Positions 36,576-47,000 of a DNA stretch of 64,000 nucleotides are shown here, in pieces (the stretch's first letter is position 1; each line of letters begins with the position of its first letter). The notes under the pieces were generated by a model. That model made no database searches. It had not been told where the DNA came from and saw nothing but the letters and a program-made list of their open reading frames with translations. The translations under genes and the position numbers were made by a program. The stretch is from Polytrichum commune. Lineage: Eukaryota; Streptophyta; Polytrichopsida; Polytrichales; Polytrichaceae. The stretch is from positions 7,004,501 to 7,068,500 of the forward strand of contig OX485805.1 in assembly GCA_950295325.1 (NCBI GenBank), read 5' to 3'.

Positions 36576-38694
36576 TGTGAGGCCAAACCCCCCACCCTTA
36601 AGCGTCCGTAGTCCGAGTAGTGGGTTTGGGCTCACATTCCTCCGCGGTATTGGATTTGGACTTGGATGAGTCCATAGTGCAAGGTTCACCCTTCAAGTGG
36701 TCTTGGATTTAACTGGAATTTCACTTTTAACAACTCAATGTACGATTTCAATACGTGTGTGGAGAATGCACAAGTTAACTATGTTATTTTAACCTCCTTA
36801 TGCTCGGGTGCTATTTTGTCTTTGTTTGCTTCTAACGTCCATCCGGCTGCTTTAGCTACACAAGCCCTTAAGGATATCCCTCTCCTAAATGGAGTCCGTG
36901 CCGTTGACTCTATACTACCACTTGAACTATCACTTGTGTATTCCGTATCGCTACTATAAGAGGTCTCACTTGGTGTCTCCATACCGTACATAAGCCTTTA
37001 AGTATTAAGAAATACTTATGTGACTTATGTCAATCTCTCCCTCGCACCTTTGGTCTTTGCTTCCTTTGTCTTGCCATCGCGAGAGTGCTCCACATTCTCC
37101 ATTAAGTTGTGCACGTGGTTTATTTTTAAAGAGAGGATGCAAGTGAAAAAAAAAACACTATTCTCTATAGTCAATCTCAAATACATTTACTTGTGAAAGC
37201 CACACATAACACTAACTAGCATAATGTAACTAACTACTTGTCTATGAGCTAATTAGGTAGGCTATCTACTAAGCTCCTTTATGAACCCATCTCTTTACTT
37301 TCTAATTACATAAACCTAGCTCCTTCATAAACCCAGCTCCTTCATAAACCCAGCTTCTTAGCTTCTAACTAAACAAACCCAGCTCCTTCATAAACCCAGC
37401 TCCTTCATGAACCCAGCTCCTTAGCTTCTAACTAAACAAACCCAGCTCCTTCATAAACCCAGCTCCTTCATGAACCCACAACTTTGTAGTTGTAATCCCC
37501 AACTACCTCACTAATTATTCAAGCCCTTAACTAATCTTCCTACCTAATTTCCCTAATTCTACTAACAACCCCTTTCTAATCACACAATTCTTCTCTAATC
37601 CTAAAATCCTAAAATCCTAGAGAGGAGAGGGGGAGAGAGAATTTCCTAACTTCACTAAGACTAACTAATCCACACAAGTATATTTTTGCACTCATCACAA
37701 CATCAAGTGCTCAACTCTTAAACATGGAACTTGCAACCACGTGTATTCAAAACATGAACTTTAAGTACCACAAATTGGAATCATGAATTAACTTTAAAAT
37801 CCTTCACGTCAACACTAATTCTACCAAGAGGTCAAGCCCTCTTCAAGGCTAACAAGCTTTGGCTCTCAAACTAAAAACTAAGCACACACATGTGCTCCAA
37901 TATGGCTTCCCACACCCACACTTATAACTCGTGGGGTGCCTTGGAGCACAAAGGAAAGAGAGGATGAGTGAGGGAAGAATGAGGGATTATATAGTAAGCT
38001 TGAGGGGGTGAGCACCCTCAAGGCTCACGATAAGCCCTTGAGATTTCCTCCTACTTAGTAGGCGCCAATCCTATCTTCTAAGCCTTCCTCCCTCAAATGA
38101 TCAACAAGGATCCTAATTCGAACATTTAACTAGCCTTGGCTTTCTACCTACCACACTTTACCAAACTTGGGATGCTTCAACCCAAACTTAGCCTCCTTCG
38201 CTTTCCGCCGCCATAACTTTCTCCCCTTACTTTCCCAAATCGTCGCTCACCACTTAATTCAAACCACGATGCTTAACTCGTGATTTGATTGGTGCTTTGA
38301 GAATTTGCTTATCCTCCACCTTGCATTTTTCCTTGGGCCTTCCCCATTAAGTGGCCATGATGAGGTGGTCCACTTGTGCGCTCCATGTGATCCTCCATTC
38401 ATCCCAATTCGAATGCACTTGCCTCTTGAGTCACTTTGGTTGTCTCCATCCATTTGTACTAGCCTACTCACTAACTACTCAATCCAAGTTCTCCTTACCT
38501 ATCCTCATTCACTCAAATCCTTCCGAAGGTAAAAACACAATAACAACTCACATCCTAGCCTCTTACAACATGGTACTTCTAAGACTAACATTTCACTCTT
38601 TTTATATTTTTGTGAAGTAACATGCTACTTCAAAGTGCATCAACTAACGTTTCAAGGGTCTAAGACTAAATGTGGGCACCCTTTTGGGCTCACA
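36576..38694 (-). repeat. LTR (5' LTR in element orientation), 2,119 bp
   Basis: Equal in length to the partner at 27,247-29,365 and apparently identical over all parts checked by eye, including the internal tandem repeat. It would drive transcription of the minus-strand element away from the large gene on its right. Confidence 0.95.
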
Positions 38695-38699
38695 ATAGG

Positions 38700-39157
38700 A
38701 GTATACTAGGGTTTGTATATAAGCTGTGAAGGCTTGAGGTCTGCATTAGAGAGTTATCTGAGTGTGCATTTGAAAGGCAATTGAGTGTGCAGTTGTGAGG
38801 ATTTCTGGGATTTTCAGAAAGAGAAGAAGCAGGGATTGCAGTGTGCAGCATTTCAATGTAATTTGTTATCCTTTCCAACTCCTCTCACATTCTGAAAATG
38901 TTGCTTCTTGAATTCAATTTCTTTTGTTACATGCAATGTGAACTATCACTCTTTTCTTCATGTTTCATTCTGCATCTCATTCTGCATCTCAATTGCTTTA
39001 TGATTGAAGAATTGCATCATTCTGACCAAAATTTTGCAGGCACGGCTGCAAGCAGAGTAGCTAATAAGTGAGTTATATATATATACGTATATATACGTAT
39101 TCGTATATACACGAATACATATATGTACGGACAGGGGATCCCAAAACCATCACATAT
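38700..39157 (+). promoter_or_regulatory. Upstream region of the DGQH/HAD gene
   Basis: After the gypsy target duplication the sequence has TATATAAG at about 38,717-38,724, a plausible TATA box, then some 300 bases of transcribed-looking T-rich sequence and a TTTTGCAG acceptor-like site near 39,040. A (TA)n/ACGTATA run follows at 39,075-39,120. It could be the promoter plus an untranslated exon of the downstream gene, or the end of an old LTR. Neither is proven. Confidence 0.35.
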
Positions 39158-39783
39158 ACGAACGCTCGTTCGTAAATGGACATACACTGCATACCCACCT
39201 CCATTTACGAATGCTCGTTCGTAAATGGACATACACTGCATACCGAACCTCCATTTACGAACGTGCGTTCGTAAATACGCACTCCACGTTCTTTGAAATG
39301 ATCTATATTTACGAACGCACGTTCGTAAATATACTCAAAATATCACTCAGAAGGAACCTTAACTTAAATATGAACCTCTATGAATATCTAAAGAACAAAT
39401 ACAATTTTGCGAACACCAATAAGACAAATCACATGTACTTACGAAAGATAAATCAACCAAATATCCGAAAAGATAGACCAAATGGACATACTTACGAACG
39501 CACGTTCGTAAATGAATCCAAACCTATAAAACCTATATCTTTTACGAACGATCGTTCGTAAAAATAACCAAATATATTACAAACACATTCATGACGAGTA
39601 GTCTCTTTGATCTTCATATCTTTTACGAACGCTCGTTCGTAAACTCAATACTAAAAATTTATATGATCTTGCAACCCCTCATTTACGAGCGAACGTTCGT
39701 AAATATAATTACATCAATTGCAAAGACGCATTAACACTGCGTAGTCTGTGGGATATGCATGTCACTTACGAACGTTCGTTCGT
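39158..39783. repeat. Palindrome cluster B1, upstream of the gene
   Basis: Nine copies of the ACGAACG-NN-CGTTCGT dyad start at 39,158, 39,207, 39,257, 39,311, 39,494, 39,544, 39,625, 39,685 and 39,768. Two carry single arm changes (ACGAATG, ACGAGCG). Centres are TC, TC, TG, CA, CA, AT, TC, AA and TT. Unlike cluster A, the DNA between them is mostly not repeated, so the palindromes themselves are the conserved unit. The last one ends 32 bases before the probable start codon. Confidence 0.92.
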
Positions 39784-39814
39784 AAAGTCACTAATTGTTT
39801 ATATTCTGTTGCAA

Positions 39815-42800
39815 ATGGCAAGATCAAGCAGAAGCGCCATTGAGATGTTCGCGGTGAAGGTCGATGGCCTCCCAGAGTCGGTGTTAGACGATAACGGCAA
39901 CGACAACTATGTCCCCAAGGAAGACTTCATGGGGGAGTGGACGGCACTGCCAGAGAAGATCGGGGACGGCCTCTTCTGCATGCGCTTCACCTACGAGCTG
40001 GAGACAAGACCGGACCAGCCCGAACAGTGGGTTCAAATGAAGACGTGGGAGATAGAGTCCATAGAGGCCCAGGGGGAGTATGTAATTCTGGACATGAAGA
40101 ACAAGAAGGATCATATCAACCTCTTGTTGCATTTTCAGAAAAATACCTTCTCCTACCAATACGCCACCAATAACGTAGCGGAAGATGCCAAGCACTTCGA
40201 CCTGGACGGCCTCTTCTCCAAATATGCGTTGAGCCCATACTGGACTGCAAGGAAATTGACCGCCCTTGCATTGAACATCTCCAAATACAACAGTGTGGTC
40301 ACTGAGGCAAACAAGAAGAAGAAGAGCCCCAGGAAACCATCCACATCAGGGGCAGGAGGATCTAGAAGTGCACCCAGGCCTGTGCCTTCCGCTAGCAGGG
40401 CGACGGAGGGCCCCAGTAGACACTCCACGCCATCGAAGAGGACAAGGGAGGAGATGGAGAAATCGGGAGTAACGGAGACCGCAGAGGTGACCTCGCCTGT
40501 CGTAATGCCCACCCCCTTGAAAAAGGGTGAGAACCCTGACGCTGTGAAGGCCACGAGGATCCTTCGAGACTTCAACAACTACTCGAAGGATTGCTGGCCC
40601 ATGGGACGCCACTTCACATTCAACGTGGACTGCTTCAAGTGCGAGATGTCCCCCAACAAATGGGTGGTTCGCTCTCGCGAAAGCGGTGGTGTGAAGTGGC
40701 AGATAAATAATCTAATGAACAACGTCAAGTGGGACAGGCAGACCGTCTGCGTCATGCCGAAGGGGCTGACATCCCGTCCGACGGAGAAGGACTGGCCACG
40801 GATCCAGAATGGAGAGTTCTGGATCATAGACGGCCAACACAGCTTGGAGGCGTCCCAAATAATTCTCAAGGACGACAACTTCCAGCATGAGCTGAAGGAG
40901 GACTTGCGCTACTGGAAGGCGTTCTTGGTGTGGTCGGACGATTGGGACAAGCTGCGGAAGATATCCACCTTCCTCAACTCCGGCAACAAAATCAAGGCCT
41001 TCGAGGCGTCGTGGGCAGCCAACATAGTGGCTGCAAGGGACGTCTGGGTCGCCCACGGGTGCCCCCCTAAAGAAAGGGAGAACGCGAAGACGCCGTCTCC
41101 ACAATGGAAGGTGAGTTTACGAACGAACGTTCGTAAATATCTTTGACATTCAAATTTTCAAGTTCTTTGACATTCAAACTTACGAACGTGCGTTCGTATT
41201 TTGTGCGTTACTGATGTTTTTCTTGCTGCAGGCATTCTGCGACGCGATGGTGGACAAGTTCTCCTCCATCGACATGAAGTCTACAACAACCAAGTCTGTC
41301 CTGGAGCTCAAGGGTGAGCTCCGCCTCATCTGTTGCAACAGGGACACTTGGGAGTTGTGGACACAATTTTTTGATGCGCACAACTCGGGCGATCTGGTCA
41401 ACCCCGACACCGAAGAGAAGTACAGCGCGGAGAAGACCGGGGAGGCCCCTCCACTACTGAGGGAGTTCTTCAGGTCCCTTCAAGGATTAACAGAGTCCGA
41501 GTTGCAGAGGTGCGCGGTGCATCTTCTTGGGAACACTGTGGGAAGAACCATCCCATACCCGAAGATATTTTTGAAGAGGCCAAGACACAAGCCCGGCACG
41601 TATTCCATCAAGGAATGGTGCGAACACCGCAAGCTGAAGACTGCTGCAATGAGGGAGTTGAGCGCCCTAATACCAGAGTACGCACTCATCCTAGCCGACG
41701 GGGACATTAATTGGGCCAGCTAGAAGATGTTCAAGGTCGACTACAACATCTCCGGACCCTCAATGCGTTGTCTTGTCAAGGAGCACGCCTCCATTTTGAA
41801 GCAGAAGGGGAACAAGAGGACAAAGAAAACCGAGACGGATCCCCAGGAGGTGGAGCAATACAGAAGCTTTTTGACGCGGAAGAGGTTGGCCACATTCGAA
41901 GGAGTGGCCAGATTTTGTCTGTTGACAAAAGGAGTGGAGAGGGTGACATTTTCCAAGTGGGACCGGACCATGAGCAGGGCCGAGGGAGGATCGACGGGGG
42001 TGCCCATTTGCCCTGATCGATTTCAGGGGGATCCCCGGTGCGTCGAGGCAGGGGGGGAAGGACATACCTTTCTACGACCCTTTCATGGCCAAGTTCAAGG
42101 AGCACAAGTCTCCGGACATGAGGGAGCCTCACGTTTGGCTGTGGATAGTCGAGCAGGAGAAGCTCTCTGCTGTAGTCGACATGTACGAGAAGTCGATCAA
42201 ATTTGAGTACAGCATCTTCCACAGCACTTACGTGCCCGCCAAGACGGAAGGGATCGTGGCCATCAACGAGGCCAGGGGGAACAAACAGGTGGGGGCGGTC
42301 AGCCTCGTCTTCTTGACGTACAACGCGCTGCGGAATGGGCGAGCCCCTGTCAAGGCGAACACTACGTTCAAGAAGATCTACAGCATCCCCCATCCCCCTC
42401 CCAAGGATCTGCTGCAGGAGACCTTGTACACTGTCTTCCCGGCGATGGAACTCAGGTTGGAGTTCTACGTCTCCGTTTTGCAGAGCGTGGCAATAAGCGG
42501 AGAGACCGTGTACAACGTTTGTGGCGGCAGCAAGTTCATGTACGCTGCGATGGTAAGCTCTCCAACTAATATTTACGAACGCTCGTTCGTAAAGTTCACC
42601 TCAACTTGTCTTGGGTTTGATGACATTGTTTCTCGTCGTTGATGTTTACGAACGCACGTTCGTATTTTCTAACATATTTGCTTGAATCTCAGATGCTGGG
42701 GCTGGTCGTCAACAGCTTCATTGAAGCCATCGACGAGGAGGACTTCCACGTGCACAGGGCGAAGGCCTCCACGATGGACCTGGAGGACATGTCCCTCCCG

Positions 42801-45494
42801 AGGACGGACATCAACATGCCCGCCATGGAGACGGACGACGACGAGCCCGCGCCCTCCTACAACGTCGAGGCGATCCTCCGATCCTTGGACGTCACTCCTC
42901 TCCGCATTTTGGCGCCGTCGGGAAATCCATCCGACGTGCAAGGGACTCCGGGTGGATACACGGGGTCGTCGGCGGGGACAACCCAAGATGTCCTCCCCGC
43001 GAGAACGTCTGGAGCGGAGGCATTCGGCACTCCCGGGGGATGCTCGACATCCGTGTCGCCCAGGCCGATCGTGGTTCCCAAGATGGAGAACCTCGACCTT
43101 CTGGACCAACGGTCCCGACCGACGTTGGACCAGTACCGCAACACAAGGCGGAGGATGAAGAAGACCCCCTACGTGGAGCTGCCTCCGGGGGCAATCATCG
43201 AGGTCTCCGATGAGGACGAGGGCGACATGGAGATCATGGTCGAGCTGGGGGTAGACTTTGACAAAAACAAGAGGGTCAAAGAGGAGGCGTTGTCCGTCGC
43301 CGAGCTTAACGCCAAGCTCGAGCAAAAGATGAAGGAGGACATGGCGAAGGCGGCAGAGGAGAATGCCAAGAAAATGTTCGCAATTCAGGAGGAGCTGAGG
43401 CAGTCGAACGAGAAGACGGACGCCATCCTCGCCATGCTCCAGCGTATGCAGAGCTTCTCGGCGCCCCCCCAGCCGGCCTACCCCTTCCCTGGAGGATACC
43501 CCTCCCAATCCCCTCCACCGGGCATGTTCACCGGAGGGCCTTCCCGCCAGCAGGCGCCCCACCCCACGCCTGTTGGCACTCCTCCGCCACCAGAGGTTCC
43601 CTCGACCACCTCCCACGATGCTGTGGCGGCGGCCATCCAGGAGGACGAGGATTTACGAACGCGCGCTCGTGAATCTTCAGGTCCTCCAGTCCTCACCCCT
43701 CCCCCTTCAAGGGTAGGACTGCCCTCATACACCGATGCATCGTCTTTCACCGTCGTCCCCAGGGTAGTAGACAGACATGGCGATGACTCTGCGCGACACA
43801 CTGACATGGTCATTGTGGAGGACACGCAGGGGAGCCCCAATGACGCACCAGGGGTGCATGGGATGGACGTGGAAGAAACCCATGCGGCGTGGATGGAGGA
43901 TGTCAGGATGGACGCGCTCGACCTGGGCGCCGAGGAAGAAGACGCGCTGCGCATCCAGGCGACACAGGCCTCTCAACCGGAGCGTGAGGCAGAGGCCATG
44001 GAGACAGAGGCGGCTGCAGCTGTGGAGGTTACGAACGCGCGTTCGTTAATCGTTGAGGAGGGACCTGCTGCTCGGTCCAGCGCCGCTACCCCTCCCCCCG
44101 ATGACGAGGTAACTCTCCTCTGAGAATACCATTTTTTAACGAACGCGCGTTCGTAACCTCTCTAACATCGCGATGTTTTTCTCTTCATCGACATCCAGTG
44201 GCCTTGCGAGAGCCCTCTTCAGCGGTCCCCCTTAGGGCCGAACAGTTTTGTAGGACACGGCATCATTTTGCCTTAGGAAAATGTGATAGACTATCATGTG
44301 AGAAATGTAAATATTCAACGGATTAATATATGAGCCTATGTTATCTGCATCGCGTTGCTTCAAATTCTCTGCCCTCGACCCCTTCTCGTATGTTGTATAT
44401 GTTGATGAGATTATGTTCATTCTTGCATACCCACCTCATTCGCGAACGCTCGTTTGTGAAAGGCTGCGACCCACTGTCCACCTCATTCGCGAACGACCGC
44501 TCGTAAATGTACGTGTAGCCGCGCTCACGAACGAGCGCTCGTAAATGATGCGCACCGCCCCCGCAGCCTTCATTCACGAACGCTCGTTCGCAAGTGTGCC
44601 CTTGAGCACATTTTCCTTGCACTCTCCTCACTTCCTCGTCTTTCCCCATAATGCACCGTCTTCATTTTCTACGCAAAATTTCATTATTGGATCATAGAAT
44701 TAAACTAGTCGAGTTGTTCATCACAGGACCCCCCGGAGATTGGTCGCAACCCCTCTACCAGTGGACCTCCCACCCGGAACAAACCTTTCATCGTTTTTGA
44801 CCTCAACGGGGTGTTGTGTCACACCCAACACATCCCAAGGGTCCCCACGCGTCCCTTCCGTCACCCCGACGAAAGGGACTATGACGGCGAGCTCGACACC
44901 CTCATTAACCGCAAGGCTGTCCGCGCCCGTCCCGGCTTGCGTGACTTCCTTCGCGAGGTGGTCGAGTTCGCTCACGTCATTGTGTGGAGCTCCATGGTCA
45001 TGGAGAACACCGAGCCCATCGTGCACTTCTTGTTCCGCGATCTCCCGAGCCCTTGCCTCGTCCTCGGCCAAGAGGACTGCGACGAGCTGCTCGACGAGAA
45101 AGGTCAACCGGTGCCCAAGTTTGGCGGTCGGGGCGGAGGACAACAGTTCCTCAAGGTCCTCCGCTCGAGACTCTGGCGAGGCGTCCCCCGTCTGCAAGGG
45201 ACGCCGCACGGGTGGTGGCCGACTCCAGAGAACACCGTCCTCATCGACGACAGCCCCACCAAGAGTGTCTTGAACCCCCCGGGCAACGTCATCTTCCCGG
45301 ACACTTGGACCGGCGATAGGCAAGACACATTTTTGGTCGATAGGCTAGCCCCCTACCTTAGAAGGCTCGTGCTCCACGCCGGTAGCATCCCATTTTTTGT
45401 TAGGTCCAACCCCTTCGGCAATGCGGCGCTAAGCCCCCGCGATAATGTATTCAAGAGCATCATGAGGCTCGCCAAACTCAATAAATTGATTTGA
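39815..45494 (+). CDS. DGQH-motif protein fused to FCP1/NIF-type HAD domain (predicted)
   Basis: Predicted exons are 39,815-41,110, 41,232-42,552, 42,693-44,108, 44,199-44,249 and 44,727-45,494. All junctions are GT-AG and phase 0. Exon 1 starts MARSSRSAIEMF, has a basic Ser/Pro linker, and carries EFWIIDGQHSLEASQ (D339 to S343), resembling the DGQHR/ParB-like DNA-associated superfamily, then FLNSGNKI. Exon 3 holds an acidic IIEVSDEDEGD patch (SUMO-interaction-like), a coiled coil (VAELNAKLEQKMKEDM onward) and Pro-rich sequence. The last exon has FDLNGVL, RPGLRDFL and LIDDSPTK, a HAD fold of the FCP1/NIF type with Asn replacing the second motif-I Asp, so phosphatase activity is doubtful. Exons are GC-rich at third positions; the introns are AT-rich. 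Exon 2 contains TAG at 41,721 and a frame change between 41,974 and 42,060, so this copy may be a pseudogene. The HAD exon could alternatively be a separate gene. Confidence 0.6.
41111..41231 (+). other. Intron 1 with two palindromes
   Basis: The intron runs GTGAGT...TTGCTGCAG. A palindrome begins eight bases after the donor (41,119) and another at 41,182, 35 bases before the acceptor. A CTTTGACATTCAAA word occurs twice between them. Each palindrome could form a 10-base-pair RNA hairpin in the pre-mRNA. Confidence 0.75.
42553..42692 (+). other. Intron 2 with two palindromes
   Basis: The intron runs GTAAGC...GAATCTCAG, with palindromes at 42,575 and 42,648, again one nearer each end. The second has TATTTT in place of TAAA as its right flank, the same departure seen in the second palindrome of intron 1, suggesting the two introns or their 3' halves share an origin. 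Confidence 0.75.
43655..44046 (+). repeat. Two palindromes inside exon 3
   Basis: ACGAACGCGCGCTCGT at 43,655 (one arm change) and ACGAACGCGCGTTCGT at 44,031 lie within the open reading frame of exon 3, encoding DLRTRARESS and VTNARSLIVE. Both have GC centres. They keep the frame open, so the repeat has been tolerated in coding sequence. Confidence 0.8.
44139..44591. repeat. Palindrome cluster B2, introns 3 and 4
   Basis: One palindrome lies in intron 3 (44,139), and four degenerate ones lie in intron 4 at 44,442, 44,489, 44,527 and 44,576, several with CGCGAACG or CTCACGAACG flanks and GC changes in the arms. The intron 4 sequence around them (GCTGCGACCCAC, TTTCCTTGCA) resembles cluster A around 23,600-23,680, which fixes the homology of the two loci. 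Confidence 0.8.
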
Positions 45495-45605
45495 AATGCC
45501 TCCATGTCTTTGCTTGTATCATGTGGTTCACATTTACTAATGCTTGCTTCGTTTTTGGATGTCTTTTGTTGTTGTGATTGTTGTTGTTGTTGTTCTTGCC
45601 CATAG

Positions 45606-46606
45606 TCTGCCCCCATATGCGACGCCCCTGTGGTCGACGGCCCTTCCCGTCCCCTCTCGCCCCCTGCCTCCCCTTCCCGCGACGTCACGGGCTTCCAAAT
45701 GCCATCCCTCTACCAGTTCTCGGCGGTCGACGCGGCCTCGGCCGTGGATTACTCCCGCGACGTCGGCATCGACGACGGCGTCGTCAACAGCCCGCCCCCA
45801 CCACTTGTCGCCCGCGCCTACGCCCCGTCGCCCTCCCCCCTCTCCAAGGAGAAACGGACGCTCGTTCGTTTGGGACACCTCTCGCCCTCGAGGGACGACG
45901 CCATCGCTCGTCGCGGGCCGAGCCGGCGTCTCCGCATGGAAGGCCCCCGTTGCCACACCTCCCCCGCCGACTCCGTTCCTCCCCCCGCAACGTCCTCCGC
46001 GATCGTGGGCCCTCCACGCCTCGACTCCCCCCCGCCATCCAACATAATTGCAATAGTTCCATCGGCTCCGGATGCTCCCGTCGACGCCCCCCTCGTTCCC
46101 ACCGTTCCCCGCATGGACGTCCCCAAAGCCAAGGTGCCCTCCTCAACCCTGAACCCCTTTCTCGCTTTTGCTTTCCTTGTCTTCCGTTTGCGTGCCGTTC
46201 TCTTTACGAGCGCCCATCCCAAACCGCCCTCATTATTTTCCCCACTCCATTCCTATTCTTATCTTCCTATGACGTTGTTTCGCAGGTGGTTACCCGCTCG
46301 CTTGGTGCCCGGCCCTCCTCCACGTCCTCCTTGGATAGGCACGCCCTCAAGGCCGCATCTTCCGAGTCCGATCGTTGTCTGGCCCTCCGGAGAAGCGCAA
46401 GACGTTCCCTTTCGCAAACACCCTCGCATTCTACTTATAATACCACCTCTTACAATTCGGGAGCGCGTCCTGAAACATGCAAGAACGACACATATTCCTG
46501 TCCAGGCAACACACAAGGATACAGTCGTGGGCCTGAGATTTTTAGAGCCATGGAGGCCGCCAAAAAAAAGGGCTTAGCCGCAAAAAAAAATAATGGGTCG
46601 GACTAG
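45606..46606 (+). CDS. Hypothetical Ser/Pro-rich exons downstream of the HAD domain
   Basis: After a CCCATAG acceptor at 45,605 the plus strand is open (SAPICDAPVVDGPSRPLS onward) with strong GC bias like the upstream gene, up to an AAG|GTGCCC donor at 46,133. A CGCAG acceptor at 46,285 then leads, in another register but compatible phase 0, to VVTRSLGARPSSTSSLD and a lysine-rich end KKKGLAAKKNNGSD with stop TAG at 46,606. This may be extra 3' exons of the DGQH/HAD gene, reached by a donor inside the HAD exon before its stop (an AAT|GTATTC at 45,446 is possible), or a separate gene. A decayed palindrome (GGACGCTCGTTCGTTTG near 45,855) lies in it. No domain recognised. Confidence 0.35.
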
Positions 46607-47000
46607 TGTGACGTCTAGAAGCGTACTAGTGGGACGGACTCCCTAAATGGGCTTAGGTGTAGAACATATTTAAGTGCTTACTTTCTATGCTATTCCAAGT
46701 TACTCAAGACATTGATGGTATTTCCATTATAATTGTATTTCAATCCCAATTAATTCATTCAACTTCCATTCATTCTTCGCACCTTCCCTTCCATTCATAA
46801 CGAGTTGTGATTTCATACGCAACTATTTTCATGTATGCCTCACATTTTTGTTCACTTCCATGCCTTTATGTATAATAATAGTAGCATACCATTATACATA
46901 TGGAATTTTTAGTCGTCATTACTGGTCCAATTTTGAAAGGTGCATCCTTATATAGTCTCATAATCAACAAAAAGTCTCCAAATACCGAATATAGTGTTCA
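46607..47000. other. Non-coding spacer
   Basis: AT-rich and without a gene. It probably includes the 3' untranslated part of the preceding exons; no clear polyadenylation signal is asserted. Confidence 0.4.

Larger units (their letters stand above)
27247..38694 (-). mobile_element. Complete Ty3/gypsy LTR retrotransposon, 11,448 bp
   Basis: Two LTRs of equal length enclose a gag-pol region on the minus strand, and the 5-base target duplication ATAGG is present at 27,242-27,246 and 38,695-38,699. Both LTR ends are TGTGAG...CTCACA. The LTR sequences I compared are indistinguishable, which implies recent insertion. Domain order gag, protease, reverse transcriptase, RNase H, integrase places it in Ty3/gypsy. 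No chromodomain is seen after integrase. The clade looks like the non-chromovirus (Tat/Athila side) group, but that is an inference from general sequence character. Confidence 0.95.

Noticed and set aside
39211-39561. A protein built of repeated YERAFV-type peptides
   Set aside because: The peptide repeat is simply the stop-free reading frame of the palindrome, and appears on both strands because the motif is its own reverse complement.
42669-43616. A 315-residue minus-strand frame opposite exon 3
   Set aside because: It is an antisense shadow produced by the high GC3 of the plus-strand exon; the composition is Arg/Gly/Leu-rich without a domain.
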